In this document: positions 10,508-21,005 of the stretch, piece after piece
Numbering within the stretch: position 1 is the first letter of the stretch
How the letters are laid out: each line of letters opens with the position of its first letter
DNA from: Stutzerimonas stutzeri
GTDB lineage: Bacteria; Pseudomonadota; Gammaproteobacteria; Pseudomonadales; Pseudomonadaceae
NCBI RefSeq assembly: GCF_015291885.1
Contig: NZ_CP036186.1
Location: forward strand, 4,044,001 to 4,108,000
Direction of reading: 5' to 3'
DNA: 64,000 bases
Notes under the pieces: model-generated
Databases searched by the model: none
Seen by the model: only the letters and a program-made list of their open reading frames with translations
What the model was told of the DNA's origin: nothing
Position numbers and translations under genes: made by a program

Positions 10508-11313
10508 GTGGGGGTAGTGCCCGTTCGCTTTGCTGCAGGCTTACGTGCCGCAGGCTTTTTCGCAGCAGGTTTGGCGGCCGGCTTGGCTGGCACGTCCACA
10601 ATAGGAGCGGCGTTCTCCGCGGACTGAGGAGTGACAGCTGCCTTAGCGGCGCTAATTGCCCGGGGCCGAGCCGGGGCCTTACTCGTGGCCGAGCGTGCAC
10701 TGGCTGGCTTGGGTGCGGCTGCGCGGGCCGGGGATTTTGCTGTTGCTGGCGAGGTGGCCGGAGTTTTAACAACCGGCTTTACCGCGGCCTTGGTTGCTGG
10801 TGCCTTGGTTGCTGTGGCTTTGGCGGATGCCGCCCCCGTCTTGGCAGCAGCAGGCGCTGCCTTGCTCGCCGTCGGCCGGGAGGTCGCGGCCGGCTTAGCA
10901 GCTGCCGGTTGCTGCCGGCTCTGCAAGGCTTTGCCCGCGGCATCAGCGACCTGTCGAATACCCTGAGTCAGCTTCAGACTTTGCTCAGCATCGCGCTTGA
11001 GCTCAGCGAGGTACGTCAGGGTTTCGCTCTGACGTGCCTGCAGCAATGCAAGGGACTCTTCAAGTTCGGTAAGCCGCGTGCGTGCCTTGGTCTGCGCCTT
11101 CGCCTTACCTGCGCTACCGGCCTCGTCCAGCTTCGCCCGCGCCTTTGTCAGCTTGTCCTGCGCCTTGCCACGCTGCTTTTGCAGTTTGGCGAGCGCACTT
11201 TCGGCGTCCTTGACCGCCTGAGCGCAGGCCTTGTCCAGATGTTCGATAAGACTGTGCGAAAGCTGCTGCAGCAAATGCAGCGGAGTGGTGACCGACTTCT
11301 TCTTCGCGGGCAT
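10483..11313 (-). CDS. algP: Histone-H1-like alginate regulator AlgP (AlgR3)
   Basis: This 276-residue basic protein has a helical N-terminal half (about 1-125) with coiled-coil character, then a low-complexity Ala/Lys/Pro tail of AAAKPAA-type repeats and a terminal PAKPAAKPAAKKPAARKPA stretch. This is the layout of AlgP, a histone-H1-like DNA-binding protein affecting algD transcription in P. aeruginosa. MPAKKKS was chosen as start (ATG at 11313) because GAGG lies upstream and it matches AlgP; an upstream ATG adds 11 unconserved residues. It lies beside algQ as in Pseudomonas. The repeat tail can vary in length between strains. Confidence 0.88.
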   Translation of the reverse strand: MPAKKKSVTTPLHLLQQLSHSLIEHLDKACAQAVKDAESALAKLQKQRGKAQDKLTKARAKLDEAGSAGKAKAQTKARTRLTELEESLALLQARQSETLTYLAELKRDAEQSLKLTQGIRQVADAAGKALQSRQQPAAAKPAATSRPTASKAAPAAAKTGAASAKATATKAPATKAAVKPVVKTPATSPATAKSPARAAAPKPASARSATSKAPARPRAISAAKAAVTPQSAENAAPIVDVPAKPAAKPAAKKPAARKPAAKRTGTTPTQTSSSSS

Positions 11314-11407
11314 GTAGGTGCCTCCTGGCAGGAACGATGCACCCATACTAGACGGCCCACCAGGTAGCCGCCAGGGGCCACACCCGCCGAAGCGGGCGAC
11401 TCGCGTC

Positions 11408-11872
11408 TCAGGCCGTCGCAGCAGCCTGCTTGTGCGCGGTGTGCAGTACTTCGATCAGGCAGTCTTCGAGTTCGAAGCGCTCGTGCAACAGCTGACCGAG
11501 CTTCTTGAGCTCATCGCCTAGGCCTGGAGTCCCCAGGCAATCACCCTTCTCGCAGCGATCATTGAAGCCGAGCGCGACCTGCGTGATCGTTTCGATACGC
11601 GGGTAAATCTGCTTGGCAAGCTCGATGGCCGGCGCGTCACCAAAGGCTTCGGCCTCGGCAAGCAGCTGTTCGTAGATCTCGAAGTGGCCAGCCGAGACAT
11701 AGTCGACCAGGTATTCGCAGAACCGCTGCAGGGCCTGACGAGCAGTGTCGTCGCGCTCCGCGTGCAGACCGTCGTAGGCATTGATCAGCGCGTGGCGCTC
11801 GTGCAGCCAACGGTCGATCAGCAGATGTACACCACCCCAGCGTTCCTGGGCATTCCGACAGCTCTCGAGCAT
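11408..11872 (-). CDS. rsd: Anti-sigma-70 factor Rsd/AlgQ
   Basis: This 154-residue all-helical protein matches Rsd/AlgQ, beginning [20 protein letters not shown] and containing [21 protein letters not shown]. The family binds domain 4 of sigma-70, sequesters it and favours alternative sigma factors; in Pseudomonas AlgQ promotes alginate and siderophore genes. It lies between algP and dsbB on the same strand, 94 bases upstream of algP, the usual Pseudomonas order. The 262 bases upstream hold its promoter but no element is recognisable by eye. Confidence 0.93.
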   Translation of the reverse strand: MLESCRNAQERWGGVHLLIDRWLHERHALINAYDGLHAERDDTARQALQRFCEYLVDYVSAGHFEIYEQLLAEAEAFGDAPAIELAKQIYPRIETITQVALGFNDRCEKGDCLGTPGLGDELKKLGQLLHERFELEDCLIEVLHTAHKQAAATA

Positions 11873-12134
11873 GATGACCTCACTTCCCTAATCGATGTTG
11901 CTTGTACGCCATTCCGAGACGTTTTTGTCTTTCGGTATCGGCCTTTGGGTGAGTGACGGTAACGAGTGGCAAGAATCCGTCACCGCACGAGCAGACTATG
12001 CCGCGGCGCTCGAAGCATCAAGCAAAATGCCGCCAAATCTCACACGCACGCTGCGGCCCCGAAGAAGCCACAGATCCATGAGAAGACCCTGCAAGCGCAG
12101 CGGTAGTTCGACGAAGGGAAGATGAAAGATGCGC

Positions 12135-12626
12135 TCAGTCGCGCCTTAGCAGTTGCCAGATGCAGATGACGGCCATGCCGATAAAGCCCAGCAGACTCCA
12201 CTCGGGAATGCTCAGCCCCAGCAGAGTCCAGCTCACTTCCGCGCATTCGGCGGTGCCGTGCAGCACCAGACGGACGATCTCCTGGAACGGAAACGCCTCC
12301 ATCATGTACTCCAAACTCGGCAAACAGCTCGGTAGCTGATCGGCAGGCACACTTTGTAACCAGATCTGACGTATCGCGGTCGCACTACCGGCCGCTACAA
12401 ACAATAGGGCAAAGCCGGCATAGACGCGCCGTGCCGTCTTCGCAGGGCCATGGATCGCTGCGGCGAGACAGACCAAGCCGAAGCCGATTACGCAGATCCG
12501 CTGGACGATGCACAACGGACACGGCGCAAGGCCCATCACATGCTCCATGTAGAGCGCGATGGCTATCAGCAGAGCGCTGCCCAGGAAGGAGAGAAGGAAT
12601 AAAGAACGAGGGCTGGCCAGGCGCAT
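12135..12626 (-). CDS. dsbB: Disulfide bond formation protein DsbB/DsbH
   Basis: This 163-residue inner-membrane protein has four hydrophobic segments. Both redox cysteine pairs are present: CPLC near residue 36 in the first periplasmic loop, and a second pair in the loop around LPSC and AECAEVSW. DsbB reoxidises periplasmic DsbA and passes electrons to quinone. Pseudomonas carries two such proteins (DsbB and DsbH); the position between algQ and hemY is that of DsbH, as I recall, so the symbol is uncertain. The N terminus MRLASPRSLFLLSFLGSALL is a natural start. Confidence 0.9.
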   Translation of the reverse strand: MRLASPRSLFLLSFLGSALLIAIALYMEHVMGLAPCPLCIVQRICVIGFGLVCLAAAIHGPAKTARRVYAGFALLFVAAGSATAIRQIWLQSVPADQLPSCLPSLEYMMEAFPFQEIVRLVLHGTAECAEVSWTLLGLSIPEWSLLGFIGMAVICIWQLLRRD

Positions 12627-12744
12627 GATGGCTCCGCTAGCTGGAAAAGTTCGCTACGGTAGTGGAAAGCCCAATGGCCTTACAAGCAGCGCGGCGGTCG
12701 TGCGGATGCATCAGGCCCGCCACATGGCGGACCTGATTAGCCGA

Positions 12745-13965
12745 TCACAGCGTGGCGGGAAGATTGCGGTCGAGCAAACCGACACCTTGCTGAAAAAGCC
12801 GATTGCTGTTTTCGGTATCACCTAGCTGAGCCAGCAGTCGCGCAAGCTCGGCACAGGTCTCCGGACGGTGATCGAAACGCAGGCTTGCCTCGAGATAATC
12901 GCGCGCCTTGCCCCACAGTTCGTTGCGCAAACTTAGACGACCCAGTGCAAGCAGCAGCACAGGGTTCTGCGGATGATCCTTGAGCCAGCCCTCGGCATGC
13001 GCGAGCTGACGCGCCGGATCTCGACCATGCACCCGCCCGTAGCGCTCCACCAGTCGATCATCGAACTGTCGCTTGATCGCGGCGTAAAGCACTTCTTCGG
13101 CCTTGGGTTGCGCGCCGAGCCGGGACAACCCATCGGCGTAAGCGCGCACCACCAGCGGCTCGCTGCGCAGCGCGCTGGGGACGGTCTGCCAACGCTGGTT
13201 CAGCGCTTCTACACTGGCCTCGGCAGATATCTCTGACGGTTGACCGGCCTGCTCCACCGCAGCGGTCCAGGCCAGCACTTCCAGTTCGCTCAAGCGCGGC
13301 GCGGGCAACACGCGGTGCTTGCGCAGCTCCGGCAATAGCTTGCACAGCGCCGCCCAGTCCTCGAGTTGTACATAGAGTTGCTGCAGCAACGTCAGGACAT
13401 ACGGATGCCGCGGGTGTTCGGCTTGCAACGCGCTGAGCGATGCGCGGGCTTCAACGTACTGGCCACGGGCAATCTGCAGTTGCGCCTGGGTCAAACCGAT
13501 TGCCAGCACCGCTTCAGGCTCGCGTTCGAGGGCCTTGTGCAGCAACTCGTCGCTCTGGGCATATTCACCCAGCTCGTTGGCCGCACGCGCCGCGCCCAGG
13601 TAATGCACAAGTGGTTGACGGTCTTTTTCCGCCGCCAGCTGAAGATGCCCGAGCGCGGGGCCCCACTGCCCCTCGGCTAGTTCACGCAAGCCACAGCGCG
13701 ACGCCTTCTCAGCTCTGCGAGCACGGTGGCGCCGCGACCAAGGGTTAACCAGCGCTCCAGATATCTGCAGCAACCCCAACAACCAGTGCACCACCATGGC
13801 CAGCAGCCACAGACAGCCAACCAGCGCCAGGAAAACCCAGAAGCTCGATTCGTAGCGGAACTGGTCGTAGGTGATCAGTACATAGCCGGCGCCCTGGCTG
13901 ATCGCCCAACCGAGAAAGCCTGCAATCGCAAGCAGGAGAATGAACACCAGAGCCAGACGTTTCAT
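12745..13965 (-). CDS. hemY: HemY, haem biosynthesis-associated TPR membrane protein
   Basis: This 406-residue protein has an N-terminal HemY_N domain with two membrane segments (about 5-25 and 40-65), then a cytosolic region of tetratricopeptide-like helices, such as LVHYLGAARAANELGEYAQSD. It is the proteobacterial HemY, not the B. subtilis protoporphyrinogen oxidase of that name; its role in porphyrin metabolism is inferred from its operon. The start overlaps the hemX stop by 4 bases (13962-13965). It is the last gene of hemC-hemD-hemX-hemY. Confidence 0.94.
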   Translation of the reverse strand: MKRLALVFILLLAIAGFLGWAISQGAGYVLITYDQFRYESSFWVFLALVGCLWLLAMVVHWLLGLLQISGALVNPWSRRHRARRAEKASRCGLRELAEGQWGPALGHLQLAAEKDRQPLVHYLGAARAANELGEYAQSDELLHKALEREPEAVLAIGLTQAQLQIARGQYVEARASLSALQAEHPRHPYVLTLLQQLYVQLEDWAALCKLLPELRKHRVLPAPRLSELEVLAWTAAVEQAGQPSEISAEASVEALNQRWQTVPSALRSEPLVVRAYADGLSRLGAQPKAEEVLYAAIKRQFDDRLVERYGRVHGRDPARQLAHAEGWLKDHPQNPVLLLALGRLSLRNELWGKARDYLEASLRFDHRPETCAELARLLAQLGDTENSNRLFQQGVGLLDRNLPATL

Positions 13966-15143
13966 GTGCGTTGGGCCTCCTGCGCTTCACTCTCCACGTC
14001 CGGCTGAATGGACGACTCTGTGGCGTCGCCTTCATCGCGACGCTCACGTTTCTGCACATAGGCCTGCAGGGCCTGCAATGCCGGCGCCAGATCGGGCAGG
14101 GTCACCGCCACCTCGCGCTGTGACAGCTCTGCGAGACGCTTGCGCAGGCCACGTGCCTGGCCGTTATCTTCGCTGAAGTGATCCTGGAGCACTGCGCCGG
14201 CCTGCTCCAGCGACTGCCGATAGACCTCGGTATTGCCATTAAGCACGGCCCATTGCGCCTGCTCGATGGCCAGAGACAGCGCCAGGCGCACCTGCCCCAA
14301 GGTCTGCCCGGCGAGCAACGGTTTGACGTCGCCACTGGCATCGAAATCCACCCGCACATAGCGCGTGAGCTCGTTCAGCCAACGTTGCCAGCGGCTGTCC
14401 TGCGCGCTCTCCGCTGCGGCCTCGCCATTGACGAACTCCGGCGCGAGTGCGCTGAGCTGGCTGGTCTGCCCGCGCAGCGCGCCGAGCTGCAGGAACAGCC
14501 CGGTGCGATCGAGCTCAGGCAGGCTGCGTAGCGCTTCGAGCCCTTCGAGCAGCTTCTGCCGCGTGCCGTAGGCACCTGGATCATCCTGCTTTTGCAAAAT
14601 CAGGTCGGCTTCGTGGACGAGCATTTCCGCACTGTTCACATCTTGCATGGCCGACAGCTGCAGCATCGCCATGCGCAATAGGTGTTCGGCTTCGGCCAGA
14701 CGCCACTCTTCGCGGCTCGCGCCGAGAACCTGCTCTACACGACCGGAGAGGCGTTGCTGATCGCTTTGCAACGCTGCCAGCAGGCGCCGCCGCTCCTCCA
14801 GCTCGCTGGCTGAAGGCAGTTGCTCCAGGCGGCCTAGCCGCGCCGCCAATTCGCGCTCGCGCTCAGCGAGTTGGCGCGTCTGCTCGCCTGTACTTTGCAG
14901 CGCCTCGAGCTGACGATCCTCGTTGGCACCAAGCTGCTGCAGCTGCCAGAGGCCGTATCCGCCAAGCGCCACACCGCCCAGACCGAGCAGCAGCGCCAGC
15001 GCCGCGACAGGCTTCGCGCCGCCAGCGGAACTGGAAGCGGGCTTGGATGGAGCAGGCTTGGCGGGCTTTGCAGGCTCGGCTGCGGGAGTCGGCTCACTGG
15101 CTGGGGGTTGCAGCGGTTCTTTCTTGGAATCTGCTTCGCTCAC
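13962..15143 (-). CDS. hemX: HemX, uroporphyrinogen-III methyltransferase-like membrane protein
   Basis: This 393-residue protein has a Pro/Ala/Lys-rich cytoplasmic N terminus (about 1-45), one membrane helix (about 47-68, PVAALALLLGLGGVALGGYG) and a long helical, coiled-coil-rich periplasmic part. Although databases call it uroporphyrin-III C-methyltransferase, it has no SAM-binding motif and is probably not an enzyme. It lies 16 bases after hemD and overlaps hemY by 4 bases, so it belongs to the haem operon. Confidence 0.93.
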   Translation of the reverse strand: MSEADSKKEPLQPPASEPTPAAEPAKPAKPAPSKPASSSAGGAKPVAALALLLGLGGVALGGYGLWQLQQLGANEDRQLEALQSTGEQTRQLAERERELAARLGRLEQLPSASELEERRRLLAALQSDQQRLSGRVEQVLGASREEWRLAEAEHLLRMAMLQLSAMQDVNSAEMLVHEADLILQKQDDPGAYGTRQKLLEGLEALRSLPELDRTGLFLQLGALRGQTSQLSALAPEFVNGEAAAESAQDSRWQRWLNELTRYVRVDFDASGDVKPLLAGQTLGQVRLALSLAIEQAQWAVLNGNTEVYRQSLEQAGAVLQDHFSEDNGQARGLRKRLAELSQREVAVTLPDLAPALQALQAYVQKRERRDEGDATESSIQPDVESEAQEAQRT

Positions 15144-15159
15144 GTTTCCATCCTTTGCT

Positions 15160-15930
15160 TCAGGAGGCAGTCACCGCGGTTTCCCGCAGCGCCGCCAGCA
15201 AGGCCGCGACGCCTGCGCCGCGGCAATCCACAATTCGTTTGGCGCCCAACTGCCGAGCCATCTCCGCCACCCGCGGGCTGGGTACGAACAAGGGTAGCTC
15301 AAGCATTTCGGGCCAGGTATCGGCCGCCAGCTCACGCAGCGACAGCAAACCCTGCCCACTGCTGACCACCAGGCCGTTGAGCCGTTCCGAGCGGACCATG
15401 GTTGCCAGCGTTAGCGCAGGGTAATCGGGCAGGCTGCGCCGGTAGAGTTCGAGCATATCCACTTGCACGCCACGCCCACGCAACGTCTCGGCCAGGAACT
15501 CGCGACCACCCTCCCCGCGCAGGATCAACACCTTTGGATCGGGCCTGGCCAACGCTTCGTCGAGTCGCGGCAGCGCCAGCAATGCCTCGCTGTCATCGCC
15601 ACGCTCCGGCCAGCTGACGTCCAGCCCATAGCTTTCCAGAATCGCGCCGGTGGCGGCGCCGACGCTGAACCACGCTGGGCCGAGCGGAGGTTGCGGCCAG
15701 TACTTGTCGAGTAACTCGATACCCAACCGCGCCGCGGGCTTGCTGACCACGATGACCGCGCAGTAGCGATCCAGCTCAAGAATCGTCGCGCGCTGCTCGG
15801 CAGTTTCTGCCAAGGGCTCGATCGCCAGCAGTGGCAGACTCGCGCTATGAATGCCAGCTTCAGCCAACGATGCCGCGACCGCACCGCATTCCTCGGCCGG
15901 CCGCGTCAGCAGCAGACGCCAGCCGGTCAC
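15160..15930 (-). CDS. hemD: Uroporphyrinogen-III synthase
   Basis: This 256-residue cytosolic enzyme closes hydroxymethylbilane to uroporphyrinogen III with inversion of ring D. The family is poorly conserved, but [24 protein letters not shown] at the N terminus (first beta-alpha unit), the [10 protein letters not shown] loop and the central [14 protein letters not shown] segment fit HemD. Its ATG overlaps the hemC stop by 4 bases (15927-15930), supporting translational coupling with the preceding pathway step. Confidence 0.93.
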   Translation of the reverse strand: MTGWRLLLTRPAEECGAVAASLAEAGIHSASLPLLAIEPLAETAEQRATILELDRYCAVIVVSKPAARLGIELLDKYWPQPPLGPAWFSVGAATGAILESYGLDVSWPERGDDSEALLALPRLDEALARPDPKVLILRGEGGREFLAETLRGRGVQVDMLELYRRSLPDYPALTLATMVRSERLNGLVVSSGQGLLSLRELAADTWPEMLELPLFVPSPRVAEMARQLGAKRIVDCRGAGVAALLAALRETAVTAS

Positions 15931-16865
15931 TCGTGACCAGCCTCGCCGTAAACTGCCTGGAGAATCTGCTCAGCACCCTGGTCCAACAACGCTTCGGCAA
16001 CCTGCACACCCAACGTCTCGGCTTCGGTGGCCGGCGCACGACCTTCGGCGCGCAGCAGCACGGTGCCATCCGGCTGGCCGACCAATCCGCGCAACCACAG
16101 CTGTTCGCCTTCAAGCACCGCGTAACAGGCGATCGGCACCTGGCAGCCACCGTTCAAGCGCTTGTTCAAGGCACGCTCGGCGACGACCCGGGTCGCGGTC
16201 GGCGCGTGGTTCAGGCATTCCAGCAGCGCATGCAGTTCGCTGTCGGTGGTACGGCACTCGATACCGACCGCGCCCTGACCGCCGGCCGGCAGACTCTCAT
16301 CGACGCCAATGCTGGAGCGGATGCGCTCGCCGAAGCCAAGGCGGATCAGCCCCGCGGCAGCGAGGATGATGGCGTCGTACTCGCCAGCATCGAGCTTGGC
16401 CAGTCGGGTGTTGACGTTGCCGCGCAGGAACTGGATTTTCAGGTCCGGCCGGCGCGCCAGCAGCTGGGCTTGGCGGCGCAGCGACGAGGTGCCGACCACA
16501 CTGCCGGGTGGCAGCGCATCCAGGTCGTCGAAATGATTGGAGACGAAGGCATCACGCGGGTCTTCGCGTTCGCAGATGCAGTACAGTCCTAGGCCCTCGG
16601 GAAACTCCATCGGCACGTCCTTCATGGAGTGCACGGCGATGTCGGCATCGCTCTCCATCAGTGCCGTTTCCAGCTCCTTGACGAACAACCCCTTACCGCC
16701 GATTTTCGCCAGCGGAGCGTCGAGCAGTTTGTCGCCGCGGCTGACCATCGGCACCAGGCTGACCTTCAGCCCCGGGTGCGACGCCTCCAGGCGCGCCTTG
16801 ACGTATTCGGCCTGCCACAGGGCCAGGGCACTCTTGCGGGTGGCGATGCGAATTTCGCGAGACAT
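15927..16865 (-). CDS. hemC: Porphobilinogen deaminase (hydroxymethylbilane synthase)
   Basis: Polymerises four porphobilinogens to hydroxymethylbilane. The 312-residue protein starts [20 protein letters not shown] and has the dipyrromethane-cofactor cysteine in the [15 protein letters not shown] segment near residue 242. The ATG at 16865 gives the family N terminus; open sequence further upstream is not conserved. An exact inverted repeat (16867-16890) starts one base before the ATG and covers the ribosome-site region. First gene of hemC-hemD-hemX-hemY, downstream of algR as in other Pseudomonas. Confidence 0.96.
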   Translation of the reverse strand: MSREIRIATRKSALALWQAEYVKARLEASHPGLKVSLVPMVSRGDKLLDAPLAKIGGKGLFVKELETALMESDADIAVHSMKDVPMEFPEGLGLYCICEREDPRDAFVSNHFDDLDALPPGSVVGTSSLRRQAQLLARRPDLKIQFLRGNVNTRLAKLDAGEYDAIILAAAGLIRLGFGERIRSSIGVDESLPAGGQGAVGIECRTTDSELHALLECLNHAPTATRVVAERALNKRLNGGCQVPIACYAVLEGEQLWLRGLVGQPDGTVLLRAEGRAPATEAETLGVQVAEALLDQGAEQILQAVYGEAGHE

Positions 16866-16866
16866 G

Positions 16867-16890
16867 GGCAATTCCAGACAGTGAATTGCC
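16867..16890. repeat. Perfect inverted repeat at the hemC translation start
   Basis: Eight-base arms GGCAATTC (16867-16874) and GAATTGCC (16883-16890) flank an 8-base spacer, and the structure ends one base before the hemC ATG on the minus strand. The only purine-rich ribosome-site candidate lies inside the proximal arm, so folding in mRNA would hide it. It could also be a protein operator. Function is inferred. Confidence 0.55.
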
Positions 16891-17031
16891 GGCGATGATA
16901 ACAGGCCGGACAAGCAGCCTGAGTTGGCCGGAATCAAGTAAAGGGCGGTGCTGCAGCGGCGGCACTGAAGTACGGCGATGAAGCGCGTCAGCAGCCAGGC
17001 TGAGGAGCACCATCGCCGAATGCAGCGCGAC

Positions 17032-17778
17032 TCAGAGGTTCTGCATCAACTTGCGCACACCTGCCACGTGCCGCCGGCTGACCGTCAGCGCTTCGCCCTC
17101 AAGGCCCTTGAGGAACAGCTGGAAGTGCCCAAGCGGCGTGCGCTGCAGGCGCTCGATGCGATCACGGAACACCAGCGCATTGCGGTGAATACGCACGAAG
17201 CGCTCGCCAAACTCGTCTTCCAGAGACTTCAACGGCTCGTCCAGCAGCACTTCACCGCCAACGTGGCGCAGCGTGACGTACTTGTGGTCGGCAATGAAGT
17301 AGATCACGTGATCCAGCGGGATCAGCTCAATGCCCTTGCGGGTACGCGCGCTGATGTGACTGCGCGGCCCGGCACCGGATACCGCCGCCGGCCGGGTCAA
17401 CGCGGCGAGCTGCACCCGGTTCGGCCGCTCCGCCTTCTTCAAGGCCTCGGAGAGGTGTTCCGGGCGCACCGGCTTGACCAGGTAGCCAACCGCGCTCACC
17501 TGGAACGCCTCCAGGGCAAATTCATCATGGGCAGTACAAAAGATCACGGCAGGCGGCGCGTCGGTCTCGCAAAGCCTGGCTGCAACCTGCAGGCCATCTA
17601 GCCCCGGCATGCGGATATCCAGCAGCACGACATCAGGGCGCAGTTCCTCGATCAGCGTCAGTGCTTCTTCGCCATTGCTGGCAGCGGGCTCGAGGACACG
17701 ATAGCCGTCGAGGTCACCTACCAGTCGGCTGAGGCGCTCGCGGGCTAGAGGTTCGTCATCGACAATCAGGACATTCAT
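17032..17778 (-). CDS. algR: LytTR-type response regulator AlgR
   Basis: This 248-residue two-component regulator has a receiver domain (about 1-120) with the phospho-acceptor Asp in [15 protein letters not shown] (about residue 54) and a C-terminal LytTR DNA-binding domain (about 140-245) containing [20 protein letters not shown]. In P. aeruginosa AlgR controls alginate, twitching motility and other virulence genes. The ATG at 17778 gives [16 protein letters not shown], the known AlgR start and length. It overlaps algZ by 4 bases. The 166 bases to hemC may hold the hemC promoter. Confidence 0.96.
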   Translation of the reverse strand: MNVLIVDDEPLARERLSRLVGDLDGYRVLEPAASNGEEALTLIEELRPDVVLLDIRMPGLDGLQVAARLCETDAPPAVIFCTAHDEFALEAFQVSAVGYLVKPVRPEHLSEALKKAERPNRVQLAALTRPAAVSGAGPRSHISARTRKGIELIPLDHVIYFIADHKYVTLRHVGGEVLLDEPLKSLEDEFGERFVRIHRNALVFRDRIERLQRTPLGHFQLFLKGLEGEALTVSRRHVAGVRKLMQNL

Positions 17779-18833
17779 ATAGATCTGGCTTCCTGCGTTT
17801 GTCTCGCACATGGATAGCGTAGACATGTGTAATGGCGGCCTTCACGGCGCTCCACGCTGAGACTCGCTAGCGGACCGAAAAGTGCCGCTAATCGTGCGTC
17901 AATGTTCTGCAAGCCCTGGCGCGTTCCGCGTGAAGCCTGCGTTTGAGCGGATTCGTCGAACGGGTTGCTGACCACCAACTGAAACACGCCACCGACATAA
18001 TCGGCGGTCACACTGATCACTCCCCCCTCGATACGTGGCTGAATGCCATAGACCAGCGCATTCTCCAGCAGCGGTTGCAGCGTGAGCTGCGGAATCGGCA
18101 GATCGTCCGGTACACCGTCGACCTGCCAGTCCATCTGTAGACGATCGCCCAGGCGATACTGTTCGATGGAAAGGTAACGACGCGACAATTCCAGCTCGTC
18201 GCGCCATGCCACCAGCGTGCCGGGGCGCGCGAGGCTCGCCCGAAACAGATCGGACAGATCCAGCACGGCCTGTTCAGCTTTGACAGGATCGCTGGCAACC
18301 AGTGCGGCGATGCTGTTCAGACTGTTGAACAGGAAATGCGGACGGATGCGCGCCTGTAGCGACTCGATCCTTGCCCGTAGCTCGGCCTGCTCCTGACGGC
18401 GCCATTGGCTCTGCAGATAAAAATAGCGTAGCAGCAACCCCGACATGATCAGGCTGATCAGCGCATGTCGCAGGTAGAGATTGACCTCGCCGTCGCGTGA
18501 GAGCGGCCCACCGAGCTGGTAGATATCGGCCACGGCAGTGCAGGCCAGAGTCAGCCCGACCACCAGCGCACAGCAGGCAAGCCCCGCGATTGCTGCGCTG
18601 AGCCGCGCCAACAGTGGGCGCAGCAGGCACATGGTTCCGGCAGAAAGCAAGACGATCCACTGCACGAACATCGAGGTCAGCGCCAGCCGCATCCAGTCAA
18701 AGCCCGGCTGCATCGGTTCGGCCAGTACCAGCACGAAGACCAGCAACTCGGCGAGCAGGACCAGGCCGAGCAAGGCATCGGGTTGGCACAGTTCGGGAAC
18801 GAAAAAATCATCGGATACGACAGTGGATTTCAC
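17775..18833 (-). CDS. algZ: LytS-type sensor histidine kinase AlgZ/FimS
   Basis: This 352-residue inner-membrane protein has several hydrophobic segments in the first 150 residues, then a short cytosolic helix and the LytS-family His_kinase region [16 protein letters not shown] (His about 180). A HATPase part follows with the N-box-like [18 protein letters not shown]. It is the partner of AlgR, encoded directly downstream with ATGA overlap (17775-17778). Unlike classical kinases it belongs to the unorthodox LytS class. It is divergent from argH across about 200 bases. Confidence 0.95.
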   Translation of the reverse strand: MKSTVVSDDFFVPELCQPDALLGLVLLAELLVFVLVLAEPMQPGFDWMRLALTSMFVQWIVLLSAGTMCLLRPLLARLSAAIAGLACCALVVGLTLACTAVADIYQLGGPLSRDGEVNLYLRHALISLIMSGLLLRYFYLQSQWRRQEQAELRARIESLQARIRPHFLFNSLNSIAALVASDPVKAEQAVLDLSDLFRASLARPGTLVAWRDELELSRRYLSIEQYRLGDRLQMDWQVDGVPDDLPIPQLTLQPLLENALVYGIQPRIEGGVISVTADYVGGVFQLVVSNPFDESAQTQASRGTRQGLQNIDARLAALFGPLASLSVERREGRHYTCLRYPCARQTQEARSI

Positions 18834-19040
18834 GCGATTCAGCCTGTGGATTTACCTGTCCGGCAGTTTCCTTGCACGCCTGGGCAACGGCAAGCCGGGC
18901 ACCGACCAGCCCAGTGGAATAATCCGGAATTGCCAGCCAGCTCACCCTTCGCCGCCGTAGCGGCGACGTCCCCGACAGCGGCACCATCCCTGTTATCATC
19001 GCCGCCTTTCCTCAGCCTTCGGATTTCAGCGAGCGCAAAC

Positions 19041-20435
19041 ATGAGCACCGACAAGACCAACCAGTCCTGGGGCGGCCGTTTCAGCGAGCCCGTCGACGCC
19101 TTCGTCGCCCGATTCACCGCCTCCGTCGAGTTCGACAAGCGCCTTTACCGCCACGACATCATGGGCTCCATCGCCCATGCCACCATGCTGGAAAAGGCCG
19201 GCGTGCTGAGCGCCGATGAGCGCGAGCAGATCATCGTCAACCTGAAAGACATTCAGGGCGAAATCGAAGCCGGCACCTTCGACTGGCGCGTCGACCTGGA
19301 AGACGTGCACATGAACATCGAAGCACGGCTGACCGACCGCATCGGCGTAACCGGCAAGAAGCTGCACACCGGGCGCTCGCGCAACGACCAGGTCGCGACT
19401 GACATCCGCCTGTGGCTGCGCGATGAAATCGACCTAATCCTCGGCGAAATCACCCGTCTGCAGCAGGGTCTGCTGGGTCTCGCGGAGGCCGAAGCCGACA
19501 CCATCATGCCCGGTTTCACCCACCTGCAGACCGCGCAGCCGGTGACCTTCGGCCATCACCTGCTGGCCTGGTTCGAGATGCTCAGCCGTGACTATGAGCG
19601 CCTGGTCGACTGCCGCAAGCGCACCAACCGCATGCCGCTCGGTTCGGCCGCGCTGGCTGGCACCACCTACCCGATCCAGCGGGAGATCACCTGCGAACTG
19701 CTGGGTTTCGAAGCGATCTCCGGCAACTCACTGGATGGCGTTTCCGATCGCGACTTCGCTATTGAGTTCTGTGCAGCAGCCTCGGTGGCGATGATGCACC
19801 TGTCGCGCTTCTCCGAAGAGCTGGTGCTGTGGACCAGCGCGCAATTCCAGTTCATCGACCTGCCGGATCGCTTTTGCACCGGTTCCTCGATCATGCCGCA
19901 GAAGAAGAACCCGGACGTACCCGAGCTGGTGCGCGGTAAGACCGGCCGCGTATTCGGCGCGTTGGCAGGCCTGCTGGTGCTGATGAAGGGCCAGCCGCTG
20001 GCTTACAACAAGGACAACCAGGAGGACAAGGAGCCGCTATTCGACGCCGCCGACACCCTGCGCGACAGCCTGCGCGCCTTTGCCGACATGGTCCCCGCGA
20101 TCAAGCCCAAGCGTGAAGTCATGCGCGAAGCGGCGCTGCGTGGGTTTTCCACCGCAACGGACCTGGCCGACTATCTAGTGCGCAAGGGTCTGCCCTTCCG
20201 CGACTGCCACGAGATCGTCGGCCACGCGGTGAAGTACGGCGTGCAGACCGGCAAGGACCTGGCCGAGATGAGCCTGGACGAGCTGCGCCAGTTCAGCGAT
20301 CAGATCACTGACGATGTGTTCGCCGTGCTGACTCTGGAAGGCTCGGTGAACGCCCGCGACCATATCGGCGGTACGGCACCGGCCCAGGTACGCGCTGCCG
20401 TGGCACGCGGCAAGAGCCTGCTGGCCACTCGGTGA
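19041..20435 (+). CDS. argH: Argininosuccinate lyase
   Basis: Last enzyme of arginine synthesis: cleaves argininosuccinate to arginine and fumarate. The 464-residue protein has the superfamily signature [12 protein letters not shown] near residue 285, plus the [16 protein letters not shown] substrate-binding segment. The ATG at 19041 gives [20 protein letters not shown], the family N terminus; the frame is open further upstream but unconserved. Its TGA overlaps the GTG start of the next gene, so the small kinase gene is probably cotranscribed. Confidence 0.97.
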   Translation: MSTDKTNQSWGGRFSEPVDAFVARFTASVEFDKRLYRHDIMGSIAHATMLEKAGVLSADEREQIIVNLKDIQGEIEAGTFDWRVDLEDVHMNIEARLTDRIGVTGKKLHTGRSRNDQVATDIRLWLRDEIDLILGEITRLQQGLLGLAEAEADTIMPGFTHLQTAQPVTFGHHLLAWFEMLSRDYERLVDCRKRTNRMPLGSAALAGTTYPIQREITCELLGFEAISGNSLDGVSDRDFAIEFCAAASVAMMHLSRFSEELVLWTSAQFQFIDLPDRFCTGSSIMPQKKNPDVPELVRGKTGRVFGALAGLLVLMKGQPLAYNKDNQEDKEPLFDAADTLRDSLRAFADMVPAIKPKREVMREAALRGFSTATDLADYLVRKGLPFRDCHEIVGHAVKYGVQTGKDLAEMSLDELRQFSDQITDDVFAVLTLEGSVNARDHIGGTAPAQVRAAVARGKSLLATR

Positions 20436-20989
20436 TCACGCCAGGCCGACGTATTTCCGTGGTCGGCTGTTCGGGTGCAGGCAAGACCACCCTATCGCGT
20501 CGGTTGGCAGCGCAGCTCGGTTATCGCCATATCGAGCTGGATGCCCTGTATCACCAGCCCGACTGGCAAACCCTGCCCACCGAGCAGTTCCAGGCTCAGG
20601 TCGCCGAAGCAATACGCGGTGATGGCTGGGTCGTGGAAGGCAACTATTCCGCGGCCCGCCCTTTGGTGCTGGAGCACGCGGATATGGTGATCTGGCTCGA
20701 TGTGCCGCGACCGACCGTAATGCGCCAGGTGCTCTGGCGCACCTTACGACGGCTTTTCAGCCGTCAGGTGCTGTGGAACGGCAACCGTGAACGCTGGGCC
20801 AACCTGTTCAGCCTCAAGCCCGAACAGTCCATTCTGGTCTGGAGCTGGACGCGCCACGCCAAATACCGCCATCGCTATGGCGAAGAAATGCGCAATGCTC
20901 CGGCGCATCGCCAATACCTGCAACTGGATTCACGCCAGGCCGTCGAACGCTTTCTTGCGGGCCTGTCAGCCGGCGCAGCCACTCGATAA
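20432..20989 (+). CDS. Small P-loop kinase-like protein (adenylate-kinase/FlaR type)
   Basis: This 185-residue protein opens with [21 protein letters not shown], a Walker A motif (GCSGAGKTT), and matches the adenylate-kinase-like family sometimes annotated as DNA topology modulation protein FlaR. Motifs such as [16 protein letters not shown] and the later [14 protein letters not shown] belong to that family. The substrate is unknown. The GTG at 20432 overlaps the argH stop by 4 bases (GTGA), implying translational coupling with argH although no link to arginine is known. Confidence 0.82.
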   Translation: MITPGRRISVVGCSGAGKTTLSRRLAAQLGYRHIELDALYHQPDWQTLPTEQFQAQVAEAIRGDGWVVEGNYSAARPLVLEHADMVIWLDVPRPTVMRQVLWRTLRRLFSRQVLWNGNRERWANLFSLKPEQSILVWSWTRHAKYRHRYGEEMRNAPAHRQYLQLDSRQAVERFLAGLSAGAATR

Positions 20990-21005
20990 ACGACCGATTT
21001 TCTGG

